From Gammaproteobacteria bacterium (GTDB lineage: Bacteria; Pseudomonadota; Gammaproteobacteria; Steroidobacterales; PWYM01): DNA of 53,826 bases. The translations under genes were made by a program, and so were the position numbers. Below, piece after piece: positions 1-8,459 of this stretch (position 1 is the stretch's first letter; each line of letters opens with the position of its first letter). The notes under the pieces were generated by a model. That model did not search any database, had not been told where the DNA came from, and worked only from the letters and a program-made list of their open reading frames with translations. The stretch covers positions 1 to 53,826 of the forward strand of contig PWZL01000042.1 of the NCBI GenBank assembly GCA_003567475.1. Direction: 5' to 3'.

Positions 1-79
1 GGGCCGCCGCAGACCAACGGGTGAGCCTGCGCGGCAGCCGACCGTGGCGTGTCCCGTGGGCGAGGGTTGAAGACCGCAT
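1..79 (-). CDS. possible N-terminal fragment of a gene leaving the left edge
   Basis: An ATG at 79 on the minus strand opens a frame with no stop to the window edge (26 codons, Arg-rich, beginning MRSSTLAHG). A TACCAT sequence shortly upstream resembles a -10 element placed very close to the start. It would lie downstream of, and in the same direction as, the membrane-protein gene. The fragment is too short to assign a family, and GC-rich DNA often leaves such frames open. No plus-strand frame in this stretch looks better. Confidence 0.2.
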   Translation of the reverse strand, partial: MRSSTLAHGTRHGRLPRRLTRWSAAA

Positions 80-102
80 GGGCGCGATGGTAGCACGCGC
101 GC

Positions 103-765
103 CTAGGCCGGCCGCGCGAGGCTCAAGACCACGATCGCGCCGATGAGCACCCAGAGTCCGATCAGGATACCGGTCGCGCGCCAGTAGCCGCGCCTCAACG
201 CCAGCTCCTGCGCTTCACCGCTACCCGCGGACAGCACTGCGCGCCAGCTTGCGAACCAGTCGATCAGCGCGAACCGGATCGCCACGCCGCAGGCCATCAC
301 CGCAGCGAATGCCAGCAGCTTCCAGGCGATCCAGGTTGGCATGCTCAGCACTCCGGCCCACCCGGCGACGGCCACCGCTGCAAGCCCTGCCATCACCAGG
401 TAGCGCAGCCCCCGGTCGACCGCGGCCAGGCGCACGCCTGCCGGGGCGTGACGTCGGCGATGGGTGAGCTCCACCAGTGCCAGCCAGCCGACCGCGAACG
501 CGCCGACTGTCCAGGCGCCCGCCAGCCCCCCAGGCAGCCAGCCCAGGCGCATGGCCAGGGCGAGACCAAGCCCGAACTGCAGCACCAGCGCGTAGCGCAC
601 GTGCTGGTCGACGTTCATGACGTGATCCATCAGCCGGCTGCGCTCGGCGACCGGCATGCCGGCGCTGTAGCAGACGTAGCGGAAGGTGCTGTTGATGACC
701 AGTTCCGAGCCCAGCCAGTAGCCGAGCACAGCGATATGGGCGACGAGCAGCGAAGTGTGCAGCAT
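103..765 (-). CDS. uncharacterised multi-pass inner-membrane protein (CopD-like appearance)
   Basis: A protein of 220 residues with about six hydrophobic segments (near residues 4-22, 57-76, 82-99, 118-138, 141-163 and 196-217), so an integral inner-membrane protein. The first segment carries an early His (VAHIAVLGYWLG), and a conserved-looking soluble stretch DHVMNVDQHVRYA sits between TM1 and TM2. His residues at membrane edges recall CopD/DUF2269-type proteins that may bind haem or copper, but I do not recognise the family with certainty. The ATG at 765 is chosen because GGGAG lies about 5 nt upstream and the protein then opens directly with a TM segment. The longer open frame upstream has a composition unlike a protein. 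It is divergent from dusA. Confidence 0.7.
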   Translation of the reverse strand: MLHTSLLVAHIAVLGYWLGSELVINSTFRYVCYSAGMPVAERSRLMDHVMNVDQHVRYALVLQFGLGLALAMRLGWLPGGLAGAWTVGAFAVGWLALVELTHRRRHAPAGVRLAAVDRGLRYLVMAGLAAVAVAGWAGVLSMPTWIAWKLLAFAAVMACGVAIRFALIDWFASWRAVLSAGSGEAQELALRRGYWRATGILIGLWVLIGAIVVLSLARPA

Positions 766-971
766 CACGACTCCCTGTGGCTGCGGGTGGACGCTCCGGG
801 ATCCCCGGGCAGCCGCCATGATCGCAGAATCCCCGGGTGGGCGGGTAGCCCGGCCGGTCAGGCCGCACCCCGGCGGCCACTGGTACACTGCCGCGAAGCT
901 GCCGTCGATCCGCCGGGGTTCCCGAGACCCTGTTATCGCCCTCGCGTGGGTGCCGAGCCTTGCAGAATGTG

Positions 972-2105
972 ATGCAGAAAAACGAGCCAGAAACCAGCGA
1001 ATTCGCGTTGTCGGTGGCGCCGATGATGGACTGGACCGATCGTCATTGTCGGTACTTCCATCGGCTGCTGGCGCCCCGTGCCCGGCTCTACACCGAGATG
1101 GTCGTCGCTGACGCCCTGCTGCGGGGCGATGCTGCACGTCTGCTGGCCTTCGAGCCTGCCGAGCATCCTGTGGCCTGCCAGCTCGGTGGCAGCGAGCCGG
1201 CCAAGCTGGCTGCCGCCGCGCGGCTGGTCGAGGCGGCGGGCTACGATGAGGTGAACCTCAACGTGGGCTGTCCGAGTGATCGGGTCCAGTCCGGGCGGTT
1301 CGGGGCCTGCCTGATGCGCGAGCCGGCGCTGGTCGCCGACTGCGTGGCTGCCATGCGCGCGGCGGTGGCGATCCCGGTGACCGTCAAGACCCGACTCGGG
1401 GTCGACGAGTTCGACAGCGACGAGGACCTCCTTGGGTTCATCGAGACGGTGGCTGCGGCCGGCTGCGAGGTGATGATCCTGCATGCCCGCAAGGCGTGGC
1501 TCAAAGGCCTCTCACCCAAGCAGAACCGAGAAGTCCCGCCGCTGAACTACCCCCGAGCCTATCGGGTCAAGACCGCGTTTCCGCAGCTGACGATCGTGCT
1601 GAACGGCGGCATCCGCACGCCTGAGTCGGCGGCGGGTCATCTTGAGCGGGTCGATGGCGTGATGCTGGGGCGGGAGGCTTACGAGCGGCCCTGGTCGCTG
1701 ACCGTCGTTCACGAGCGCCTGTTCGGAGTCCCCCTGGGGTTGACGCGGGAAGACGTGCTGCTGCGGATGGCCGAGTACGCGGCCCGCGAGCGCGCGCGCG
1801 GGACCCGGCTCTGGTCGATCGCCCGACACCTGCTCGGTCTGTATGCCGGCCAGCCCGGTGCCCGGGCCTTTCGCCGATCATTGAGCGAAGCCTGCCGTGA
1901 CGTGGGGGCCGCGCCGGACACGCTGCTGGTCTGCGCCACCAATTGCGCGCCTGCGGTCGGCGCGGAGCGCGTTCTGGCATACAATCCCCGGCAGACGCCG
2001 GTTGGGGCGTCGGCAGGGGAGCACAAGCCCGGTGGGAAAACGCAATCTCAAGCGCACACCCGCGCGTCAATCACCCTCGATGGCGGCGCAGGCCGACCGC
2101 CATGA
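972..2105 (+). CDS. dusA: tRNA-dihydrouridine(20/20a) synthase
   Basis: FMN-dependent reduction of uridines in the tRNA D-loop. The N-terminus carries the DusA hallmark SVAPMMDWTDRHCRYF. VNLNVGCPSDRVQ holds the catalytic Cys that protonates the uracil ring, and VMILHARKAWLKGLSPKQNR and LNGGI follow in the TIM-barrel order of the family. At 377 residues it is about 40-50 longer than usual. Homology appears to end after RHLLGLYAGQPGARAFRRSLSE, and the remaining tail is low-complexity and read from DNA that also encodes the start of the next gene. ATG 972 is preferred to an in-frame TTG at 960; the ribosome site is weak. A TACACT -10-like sequence lies at 884-889 in the divergent gap 766-971, with no convincing -35. 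Confidence 0.93.
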   Translation: MQKNEPETSEFALSVAPMMDWTDRHCRYFHRLLAPRARLYTEMVVADALLRGDAARLLAFEPAEHPVACQLGGSEPAKLAAAARLVEAAGYDEVNLNVGCPSDRVQSGRFGACLMREPALVADCVAAMRAAVAIPVTVKTRLGVDEFDSDEDLLGFIETVAAAGCEVMILHARKAWLKGLSPKQNREVPPLNYPRAYRVKTAFPQLTIVLNGGIRTPESAAGHLERVDGVMLGREAYERPWSLTVVHERLFGVPLGLTREDVLLRMAEYAARERARGTRLWSIARHLLGLYAGQPGARAFRRSLSEACRDVGAAPDTLLVCATNCAPAVGAERVLAYNPRQTPVGASAGEHKPGGKTQSQAHTRASITLDGGAGRPP

Positions 2106-2871
2106 GTTCTACGAGGCGTCGGTCCAGGACGTGGTCGAGGAGACCCGGTTCGTGGCGGCGACCTACGAAGCGTTGCGGGGGCGTGCGCCCCGTGGCCTGC
2201 GCGAGGACTTCTGCGGCACGGCCAGTGCAGCCTGTCAATGGGTGCGCGGCGGTCCGGAGCGCTACGCCATCGGCGTCGATTTCGATCCCGAGGTGCTCGC
2301 CTGGGGCCGTGAGCACCGGGTCTCCCGGCTGGCGCCGCCAGAGCGCCAACGGGTGCAGTTGCTGAACGATGACGTGCTTACCGTGAGCACCGAGCCGGTC
2401 GATGTCCTGACGGCCTTCAACTTCAGTTACTGGACGTTTCGCACGCGCGAGCAGATGCGTCGGTATTTCGAGCGCGCGCGCGAGGCGCTGGCTGACGACG
2501 GGCTGATGTTCCTGGACATCTTCGGCGGCTCGGAAAGCTACGTCATGGGCAAGGAGAAGACCCGGCACGACGGCTTCACCTACGTCTGGGAGCAGGCGGA
2601 TTTCGACCCCGTCACCGCCGAGTGCGTCTGCCACATCCATTTCCGCTTCCCGGACGGCTCGCGTCTGAATCGCGCCTTCAGCTACGCCTGGCGGCTCTGG
2701 ACCCTGCGGGAAATCCTCGAGTTGCTGGCCGAGGCCGGATTCGCGCGGGTCCGGACCTACTGGGAGACCGAGGACGAGGACGGCGAGGGGACCGGCGAGT
2801 ACGCCGAGTCGACCAAGGGTCTCAACGATCCGGCATGGATCGCCTATATTGTCGCTGAGAAAACGGCCTGA
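2032..2871 (+). CDS. class I SAM-dependent methyltransferase
   Basis: A protein of 279 residues. The core has a Rossmann methyltransferase layout: LREDFCGTASAACQWV (motif I region), AIGVDFDPEVLAWG (acidic residue that would hold the SAM ribose), LLNDDV, then FNFSYWTF and GLMFLDIFGG. HIHFRFPDGS and RLWTLREILELLAEAGF complete it. The substrate is unknown; the sequence fits a widespread uncharacterised proteobacterial family. The start is uncertain: GTG 2032 has AGGGGAG about 11 nt upstream and a CATACAAT -10-like sequence near 1978-1985, whereas ATG 2080 has no ribosome site. With the GTG start it overlaps dusA by 74 nt, which is unusual. Confidence 0.8.
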   Translation: MGKRNLKRTPARQSPSMAAQADRHEFYEASVQDVVEETRFVAATYEALRGRAPRGLREDFCGTASAACQWVRGGPERYAIGVDFDPEVLAWGREHRVSRLAPPERQRVQLLNDDVLTVSTEPVDVLTAFNFSYWTFRTREQMRRYFERAREALADDGLMFLDIFGGSESYVMGKEKTRHDGFTYVWEQADFDPVTAECVCHIHFRFPDGSRLNRAFSYAWRLWTLREILELLAEAGFARVRTYWETEDEDGEGTGEYAESTKGLNDPAWIAYIVAEKTA

Positions 2872-2889
2872 GCGGCTTTTGATGGACGT

Positions 2890-3801
2890 ATGAGCCAGGA
2901 CACCGAGACTGCCATTCTGTTTGCCGATGTCGTCGGCAGCACACGACTCTACGAGCAACTCGGCGATGTTCGTGCGCGTGAGGTGGTGGGGCGGTGTGTG
3001 GACATCATGCGTGAGGAGACGGAAGCGGCCGGTGGCCGGGTCATCAAGACCATCGGCGACGAGGTCATGGCGACCTTCGAGACCAGCGATGCCGCAATGA
3101 GCGCAGCGCGCCAGATGCAGTTGCGCATCAGCCGGGACAGCGAGCTTGGTTTCGACGGGGGTCACGTGGCCATTCGCGTGGGTTGCCATTTCGGTCCGGT
3201 AGTGCGCGAGCAGCGCGATATTTTCGGCGTGGCCGTGCACATGGCCAACCGCATGACCAGCCAGGCCAAGGCGGGTCAGATCCTGACCACCGAGAGCACG
3301 GCGAGCCGACTGTCTGCGGACTGGCAGCCGCTGGTACGTCAGATCGATGTGGCCACGGTGCGTGGCCAGAGCGGTGAGGTGGCGGTGTTCGAGGTGCTCT
3401 GGCAACCGGAGGAGGCCACCAGCATGCTGCCCATCCCAGGGGGCTGGGACAGCGGGCAGAGCCGTCGACCGATCCGTCTGCGCCTCAGACTGGGCAGCCG
3501 CGAGTTGCTGCTTGGCAGCGGCGGACGTCAGCAGGTGACGATGGGTCGGGCCGAGGACAACGACCTGGTGGTCAAGGGCTCACTGATTTCCCGTCTGCAT
3601 GTGCGCATCGAAATCGATCGGCACAAGTTTCAGCTGGTCGATCAGAGCACCAACGGCACCTTCATCCACACCGCCACGGGTGAGGAAATCTTCGTGCGCC
3701 GTGATTCGACGCCCCTGGCAGGCAGTGGCATGATCGGGCTGGGCCGGGCGCCCGGCGCGGACTCACCCATGTCGATTTACTACGAACTGCTCGAGCCCTG
3801 A
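2890..3801 (+). CDS. class III adenylate/guanylate cyclase with C-terminal FHA domain
   Basis: A soluble two-domain signalling protein of 303 residues. Residues 8-170 form a class III nucleotide cyclase domain: D13 (FADVVGST) and D57 (TIGDEVMA) are the two metal ligands, K53 and D110 occupy adenine-selecting positions, and R121 is the transition-state Arg. The Asn expected seven residues after D110 is His117 (DIFGVAVHMANRM). Residues about 200-295 form an FHA phosphothreonine-binding domain with GR 219-220, SRLH 234-237 and NGT 255-257. The likely role is cAMP synthesis controlled by, or targeted through, a phosphoprotein. It has no TM segment. Convergent with pckG. Confidence 0.88.
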   Translation: MSQDTETAILFADVVGSTRLYEQLGDVRAREVVGRCVDIMREETEAAGGRVIKTIGDEVMATFETSDAAMSAARQMQLRISRDSELGFDGGHVAIRVGCHFGPVVREQRDIFGVAVHMANRMTSQAKAGQILTTESTASRLSADWQPLVRQIDVATVRGQSGEVAVFEVLWQPEEATSMLPIPGGWDSGQSRRPIRLRLRLGSRELLLGSGGRQQVTMGRAEDNDLVVKGSLISRLHVRIEIDRHKFQLVDQSTNGTFIHTATGEEIFVRRDSTPLAGSGMIGLGRAPGADSPMSIYYELLEP

Positions 3802-3809
3802 GCAAGCTT

Positions 3810-3827
3810 CGCCGGAGGGTGCCGGCG
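3810..3827. terminator. weak hairpin between convergent cyclase and pckG genes
   Basis: A six-pair GC stem (CGCCGG / CCGGCG) with a 6-nt loop lies in the 31-nt gap between the two stop codons. There is no T-run on either side, so it could only be a weak or factor-assisted terminator. Confidence 0.3.
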
Positions 3828-3832
3828 CGAGC

Positions 3833-5575
3833 TCATTCCAGCCGCGACAGCAGGCGTGTTCTGACCTGACGCAAGGCATCGGGCAAGCGCTCGCCGTAAC
3901 CTTCCAGATACTCGCCGATCTGCCCGAGCTCTTCGCGCCATCCCGGGGTGTCGACGGCAAGCAGCGACTCGAGTGTCTCGGCGCTGACATCGAGGTCCTG
4001 GGTGTCGAGGTCCGCGGCATACGGCAGCAGGCCGATCGCGGTATCCCTGGCGTCGACCCGGCCGGCGCAGCGCGCGATGATCCAGCGCAGCACCCGCAGG
4101 TTCTCACCGAAACCCGGCCACAGGAAGCGCCCGTCGGCGTCCTGACGGAACCAGTTGACATGGAAGACTTTCGGCGGGATGGCCGTGCGCTCGCCGATCT
4201 GCAGCCAATGCGCCCAGTAATCGGCGAAGTTGTAGCCGCAGAACGGCTGCATGGCCATCGGATCACGACGGACCACACCGACCTTGGCGGTGGCGGCAGC
4301 CGTGGTCTCCGAGGCCATGCCGGCACCGACCAGCACACCGTGCGCCCAGTCCTGTGCCTCATAGACCAACGGGGCCAGCTCGCGGCGCCGCCCGCCGAAG
4401 ACGATCGCCGATATCGGCACGCCGCGCGGGTCTTCGGCGCGCGGAGACCAGGCGGGATTCTGCTGTGCCGACACCGTGAAACGCGAGTTCGGGTGGGCGG
4501 CCTTGCCATTGCCGGGCTGCCACGGACGGCCCTGCCAGTCGAGTTCGGGTGCGCCTTGGCCCTTGTCTTCCCACCAGGGCTGGTTGTCTTCGGTGACTGC
4601 CACATTGGTGAAGATCGCGTTGTGCCGGATCATCTCGTAGGCGTTACGGTTGGTCTGCGGATTGGTGCCCGGGACGACACCGAAGTAGCCGGCTTCCGGG
4701 TTGATCGCGCGCAGTTGCCCGGTGTCGTCGACATGCAGCCAGGCGATGTCATCGCCTACCGTCCAGATCTTCCAGCCTGCATGCGAGGCGGGCGGCAGCA
4801 GCATGGCGAGGTTGGTCTTGCCGCAGGCCGACGGGAACGCGCAGGCCAGGTAATGGGTTTCGCCCTCCGGGCTCTCGATACCGACGATGAGCATGTGCTC
4901 GGCCAGCCAGCCCTCATCGCGCGCCTGCCAGCTGGCGATGCGCAGGGCGTGGCACTTCTTGCCCAGCAGGGCGTTGCCCCCGTAGCCGGAGCCGTAGCTC
5001 TTGATGGTCAGGCTCTCGGGGAAATGCATGATGAAGCGACGTTCCGGGTCGAGTTCACCGATGGAATGCAGCCCGCGGACGAAGCCCTCGCCCCGTTCGA
5101 TCCGCGCCAGCGCCTTGTCACCCATGCGCGTCATCAGCCCCATGTTCACCACCACATACGGGCTGTCGGTGATCTGCACGCCGCACCGGGCATAGGGCGA
5201 ATCGATCGGACCCATGCAATAGGGAATCACGTAGAGGGTGCGTCCCTCCATGCAGCCCTCAAACAGCGCATCCATCTGCTGGTGGGCCTCGTCGGGCGCC
5301 ATCCAGTGATTGTTCGGGCCGACGTCGGCAGGGTTTGCCGTGCACACGTAGGTCAGGTGCTCGACGCGGGCGACGTCGGTCGGATCGGAGCGATGCAGAT
5401 AGCAGTTGGGGTGGGTGTCCTGGTTGAGTTCCAGCAATTCGCCGGAGTCGAGCATCTGGGCAATGAGCCGGTCTCGCTCGGTCTCGGAGCCGTCACACCA
5501 GTGGACCTTGGCGGGGCGGGTCAGGCGGGTGACATCGTCGACCCAGGCAATCAGCTGATCGTTGGTGGTGGTCAT
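3833..5575 (-). CDS. pckG: phosphoenolpyruvate carboxykinase (GTP)
   Basis: Converts oxaloacetate plus GTP to PEP, CO2 and GDP, the entry step of gluconeogenesis, in the cytoplasm. At 580 residues it matches the GTP-dependent class (about 600) rather than the ATP class (about 540). The GTP P-loop is FPSACGKTN with the class-specific reactive Cys251, and the kinase-2 motif is GDDIAW (274-279). Early blocks such as RCGVQITDSPYVV and SYGSGYGGNALLGKKC are characteristic. The start MTTTNDQ at 5575 gives the normal family N-terminus; the ribosome site is weak. Expressed alone, divergent from the helicase gene. Confidence 0.96.
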   Translation of the reverse strand: MTTTNDQLIAWVDDVTRLTRPAKVHWCDGSETERDRLIAQMLDSGELLELNQDTHPNCYLHRSDPTDVARVEHLTYVCTANPADVGPNNHWMAPDEAHQQMDALFEGCMEGRTLYVIPYCMGPIDSPYARCGVQITDSPYVVVNMGLMTRMGDKALARIERGEGFVRGLHSIGELDPERRFIMHFPESLTIKSYGSGYGGNALLGKKCHALRIASWQARDEGWLAEHMLIVGIESPEGETHYLACAFPSACGKTNLAMLLPPASHAGWKIWTVGDDIAWLHVDDTGQLRAINPEAGYFGVVPGTNPQTNRNAYEMIRHNAIFTNVAVTEDNQPWWEDKGQGAPELDWQGRPWQPGNGKAAHPNSRFTVSAQQNPAWSPRAEDPRGVPISAIVFGGRRRELAPLVYEAQDWAHGVLVGAGMASETTAAATAKVGVVRRDPMAMQPFCGYNFADYWAHWLQIGERTAIPPKVFHVNWFRQDADGRFLWPGFGENLRVLRWIIARCAGRVDARDTAIGLLPYAADLDTQDLDVSAETLESLLAVDTPGWREELGQIGEYLEGYGERLPDALRQVRTRLLSRLE

Positions 5576-5630
5576 GATACTCGGCAGCAACGGACGAATG
5601 ACCGGCGGGCGCCGGGGTGGAAAGGGTTGA

Positions 5631-5636
5631 AGTATA
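5631..5636 (-). promoter_or_regulatory. candidate -10 element for pckG
   Basis: On the minus strand the sequence reads GGTATACT, giving a TATACT hexamer (5 of 6 consensus) 55 nt upstream of the pckG ATG. No good -35 hexamer is seen at 16-18 nt, so an activator may be needed. Confidence 0.4.
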
Positions 5637-5744
5637 CCTTCCATGGCGCCGGCTGCGGCCGCTCGATGCACATAAGCTGGGCCGGTATGCCGAATCCGCC
5701 ATCGGGCACCGGATTCGGGCGGCGCGGCCGCGGCCGGCGCGCGG

Positions 5745-5750
5745 TATAGT
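5745..5750 (+). promoter_or_regulatory. candidate -10 element for the helicase gene
   Basis: TATAGT (5 of 6 consensus) ends only 9 nt before the ATG at 5760, which would give a nearly leaderless transcript. The upstream 25 nt are almost pure GC and hold no recognisable -35. Confidence 0.35.
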
Positions 5751-5759
5751 GTCGCCGCC

Positions 5760-7694
5760 ATGAACGACTGGGCCCATGAATTCTCGGCAGGCTCGCCACT
5801 GGCCCAGGCGGTGGCGGGGTTTGCGCCGCGTGCCGAACAGCAGGCGATGGCCGCGCGTGTGGCCGACGCGCTCGCCCGGCGACGCAGTCTGGTCATCGAG
5901 GCGGGCACCGGCATCGGCAAGACCTTCGCCTATCTCGTGCCGGCGTTGCTGTCCGGCAAGCGGGTGATCATCTCGACCGGCACCCGCAACCTCCAGGACC
6001 AGCTCTACGAGCGGGACCTGCCCACCGTGGGTGCGGCCCTCGGTCGCCCGGTCGCCACCGCGTTGCTGAAGGGCCGGGGCAACTACCTCTGTCTCCACCG
6101 GCTGGCCCTCGCTGACAGTGGCGAGTCCCGCCTGGCCAGCCGGGCCCAGGTGGCTGAACTCGCGCGGGTGCGGGACTGGGCCGGGGTGACCGCCACCGGC
6201 GATATCGCCGAGGTCAGCGGGATCGACGAGAACAGCCGGCTCTGGCCCCTGGTGACCTCGACGCTGGACAACTGCCTGGGCACCCGTTGCGACCACTATC
6301 AGCGCTGTCATGTGGTGCGCGCCCGTCGCCAGGCTCAGGAGGCCCAGGTCGTGGTGGTCAATCACCACCTGTTGCTGGCCGACCTCGCGCTCAAGGAAGA
6401 CGGCTTCGCCGAGTTGCTGCCGGGTGCGGACGCAGTGATCGTTGACGAGGCCCACCAGCTGCCGGACACGGCCGCACAGTTCTTTGGCGTTGCGGTGTCC
6501 TCGCGCGGGCTGGAGGCGCTGCTTCGGGACGTGCGTCTGGAGGCCGCCCGCGGCAGCGGCCTGCAATCGGGCCTCGAGCAGCGGTGCGACCCGGTGGTGC
6601 TGGCATTGCGCGAGCTGCGCCTGGCGCTCGGTCCGGGCACCGGACGCCAGGATTGGGAGGCGATGCCGGCAGCGGCCGACCCGGCGCTGGACCAGCTTGT
6701 CGAGGCCTTGGGGGCGCTGGCCACAGCGCTCGACGAGCGGGCCGGGCAGGACGCGGGTCTCGCGCGCTGCAGCGAGCGTGCCGCGGTGCAGCTGGAACGA
6801 CTCGAGCAGCTGCTCGGCGCGGACGCCGAGACCGGTCTGCGCTGGGTGGACACCAGTCGTACGGGCCTGGTGCTGCATCTCACGCCCTGGGATGTGAGCA
6901 CGCGACTCGAGGGCATCATGCAGGCCCAGTCCTGCGCGTGGATCTTTACCTCTGCGACCCTGGCCGTGGGCGAGGATTTCAGTCATTTCACCGTCCGGTT
7001 GGGTCTGCACGAGGTCGACAGCTGCGTCCTCGCCAGCCCTTTCGACTATCCCCGACAGGGGCTGATCTACCTGCCCGAAGGCCTGCCGCTGCCGAACGAA
7101 GCCGGGCATACCGCCGCCCTGGTGGCGGCGGCGCGCCCGTTGCTGGCGGCGGCCGGCGGCCGGGCGTTTCTGCTGTTCACCAGTCACCGCGCGCTCGAAG
7201 AGGCGCATGGCCTGCTGGCCGCCAGCGACGACGACTACACGCTGCTGGTGCAGGGCACGGCCCCCCGACGCGAGCTGATCGAGCGGTTTCGCAACGAACC
7301 ACGGGCGGTGCTTCTCGGGGCGGCCAGTTTCTGGGAAGGCGTCGATGTACGTGGGGACGCACTCAAGCTGGTGGTGATCGATCGCCTGCCCTTTGCCTCG
7401 CCGGGCGACCCCATGCTGCGGGCACGCCTCGAAGCGGCGCGGCGGGAGGGTCGGGACGGGTTTCGCAGCGTGCAGCTGCCCCAGGCCGTGATCGCGCTGA
7501 AGCAGGGCGTCGGTCGCCTGATCCGTGACCCTGCCGACCGCGGCGTGGTGATGCTCGGCGACCCACGGCTGACCGGTCGAGGCTATGGCAGGGTGTTTCT
7601 GCATGCGCTCCCGCCGTTTCGCCGCAGCCGCCGTGAGGAGGTGGCGCTCGCCATGCTGGCCGACGAGGCACCCGCAACAGGGCCGCAGGCATGA
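5760..7694 (+). CDS. yoaA: ATP-dependent Fe-S DNA helicase, YoaA/DinG (XPD-like) family
   Basis: A superfamily 2 helicase, predicted 5'-3', acting on damaged or stalled DNA. At 644 residues it is closer to YoaA (about 636) than to DinG (about 716). The Walker A motif is AGTGIGKT (48-55), the Walker B box DEAH (229-232). Four Cys at 111, 172, 177 and 183 (NYLC, NCLGTRC, QRC) are placed as in the XPD-type 4Fe-4S cluster. Late motifs FTSATL, ASFWEGVDV and QGVGRLIR are all present. It overlaps tsaB by 4 nt (ATGA), so the two are translationally coupled. DinG cannot be fully excluded by eye. Confidence 0.9.
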   Translation: MNDWAHEFSAGSPLAQAVAGFAPRAEQQAMAARVADALARRRSLVIEAGTGIGKTFAYLVPALLSGKRVIISTGTRNLQDQLYERDLPTVGAALGRPVATALLKGRGNYLCLHRLALADSGESRLASRAQVAELARVRDWAGVTATGDIAEVSGIDENSRLWPLVTSTLDNCLGTRCDHYQRCHVVRARRQAQEAQVVVVNHHLLLADLALKEDGFAELLPGADAVIVDEAHQLPDTAAQFFGVAVSSRGLEALLRDVRLEAARGSGLQSGLEQRCDPVVLALRELRLALGPGTGRQDWEAMPAAADPALDQLVEALGALATALDERAGQDAGLARCSERAAVQLERLEQLLGADAETGLRWVDTSRTGLVLHLTPWDVSTRLEGIMQAQSCAWIFTSATLAVGEDFSHFTVRLGLHEVDSCVLASPFDYPRQGLIYLPEGLPLPNEAGHTAALVAAARPLLAAAGGRAFLLFTSHRALEEAHGLLAASDDDYTLLVQGTAPRRELIERFRNEPRAVLLGAASFWEGVDVRGDALKLVVIDRLPFASPGDPMLRARLEAARREGRDGFRSVQLPQAVIALKQGVGRLIRDPADRGVVMLGDPRLTGRGYGRVFLHALPPFRRSRREEVALAMLADEAPATGPQA

Positions 7695-8383
7695 GCCGGC
7701 AGGTCTGCCGGCTGCTGGCGCTCGACACGGCCACCGAGAACTGTTCGGCGGCCCTGTGGCTTCAGGGCGAACTGCGGGTCCAGGCCCATGTCTCGCCGCG
7801 GGAACACTCGGCCCGACTGCTCGGCATGGTCGATACCCTGCTCGGTGAGGCGGGACTCGGGCTGCGCGATCTCGATGCCCTGGCCTTCGGCCGAGGTCCC
7901 GGTGGCTTCACCGGCGTGCGGATCGCCGCAAGTGTCGCCCAGGGGCTGTCGCTCGGTGCCGGGCTGGGGCTGGTGGCGGTGTCCGATCTCCAGGCACTCG
8001 CCTGGCGGGCCTGGTCGCAGCATGGCTGGCAGCGGGTGCTGGCGGTCATGGATGCGCGCATGGGCGAGCTCTACGTCGTGCAGTGCGAGTTCGCTGCCAC
8101 TGGCGCGCTGGTGCATGCCGGCGAGGAGCGCCTGCTGCCCCCCGAGGCGTTGAGCCTCCCGGCGGGAGCCTGGAGCGGGGCCGGTCCCGGCTGGTCGGCA
8201 CATCCCCGGGCGCTTGCCGCAGTCTCGGCAGGCCTCGAGGGCTGCGATGCCACGCTCTTCCCGGATGCGGGCGCCGTGGCGACATTGGCCGCCGCGCGGC
8301 TGGCCGCCGGCGAGGCGCCCATCGACGCCGCCGAGGTCACTCCGGTGTACCTGCGCAACCGGGTCGCCACGCCCCGCGGCTGA
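7691..8383 (+). CDS. tsaB: tRNA threonylcarbamoyladenosine biosynthesis protein TsaB
   Basis: A partner of TsaD and TsaE in forming t6A37 on ANN-decoding tRNAs. The protein is 230 residues with an ASKHA-fold N-terminus: LLALDTATENCSAALW, then REHSARLLGMVDTLL and GRGPGGFTGVRIAASVAQGL, the last being the TsaB signature. It lacks the metal-binding His pair of TsaD, which separates it from that paralogue. The start ATG overlaps the helicase stop as ATGA. A yoaA-tsaB pairing is common in Gammaproteobacteria, which supports both calls. Confidence 0.94.
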   Translation: MSRQVCRLLALDTATENCSAALWLQGELRVQAHVSPREHSARLLGMVDTLLGEAGLGLRDLDALAFGRGPGGFTGVRIAASVAQGLSLGAGLGLVAVSDLQALAWRAWSQHGWQRVLAVMDARMGELYVVQCEFAATGALVHAGEERLLPPEALSLPAGAWSGAGPGWSAHPRALAAVSAGLEGCDATLFPDAGAVATLAAARLAAGEAPIDAAEVTPVYLRNRVATPRG

Positions 8384-8393
8384 TCGGCTGCGC

Positions 8394-8411
8394 CTGTAAC
8401 CGCTTTGCAAT
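8394..8411 (+). promoter_or_regulatory. possible degenerate Pho box ahead of phoB
   Basis: CTGTAAC and TTGCAAT form a direct repeat separated by 4 nt, the 7-4-7 spacing of PhoB operators; the half-sites match the consensus CTGTCAT at 5 and 4 of 7 positions. It lies 49 nt before the phoB ATG, where autoregulation would be expected. The match is weak. Confidence 0.3.
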
Positions 8412-8459
8412 ACACTGGCGGTTCAATGGCATGCAAGTCGTGTGTGCCGTGAGAGACCA

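Noticed and set aside
766-1137. N-terminal 124-codon extension of the membrane protein gene
   Set aside because: It overlaps the divergent dusA start, is Arg-rich and disordered, and ATG 765 has a good ribosome site followed by a TM segment.
4160-5749. 529-codon open frame antisense to pckG
   Set aside because: PckG motifs are intact on the minus strand; composition of the plus frame is not protein-like.
5493-7604. 703-codon open frame antisense to the helicase and overlapping pckG
   Set aside because: A shadow of two well-supported genes; no plausible start or domain.
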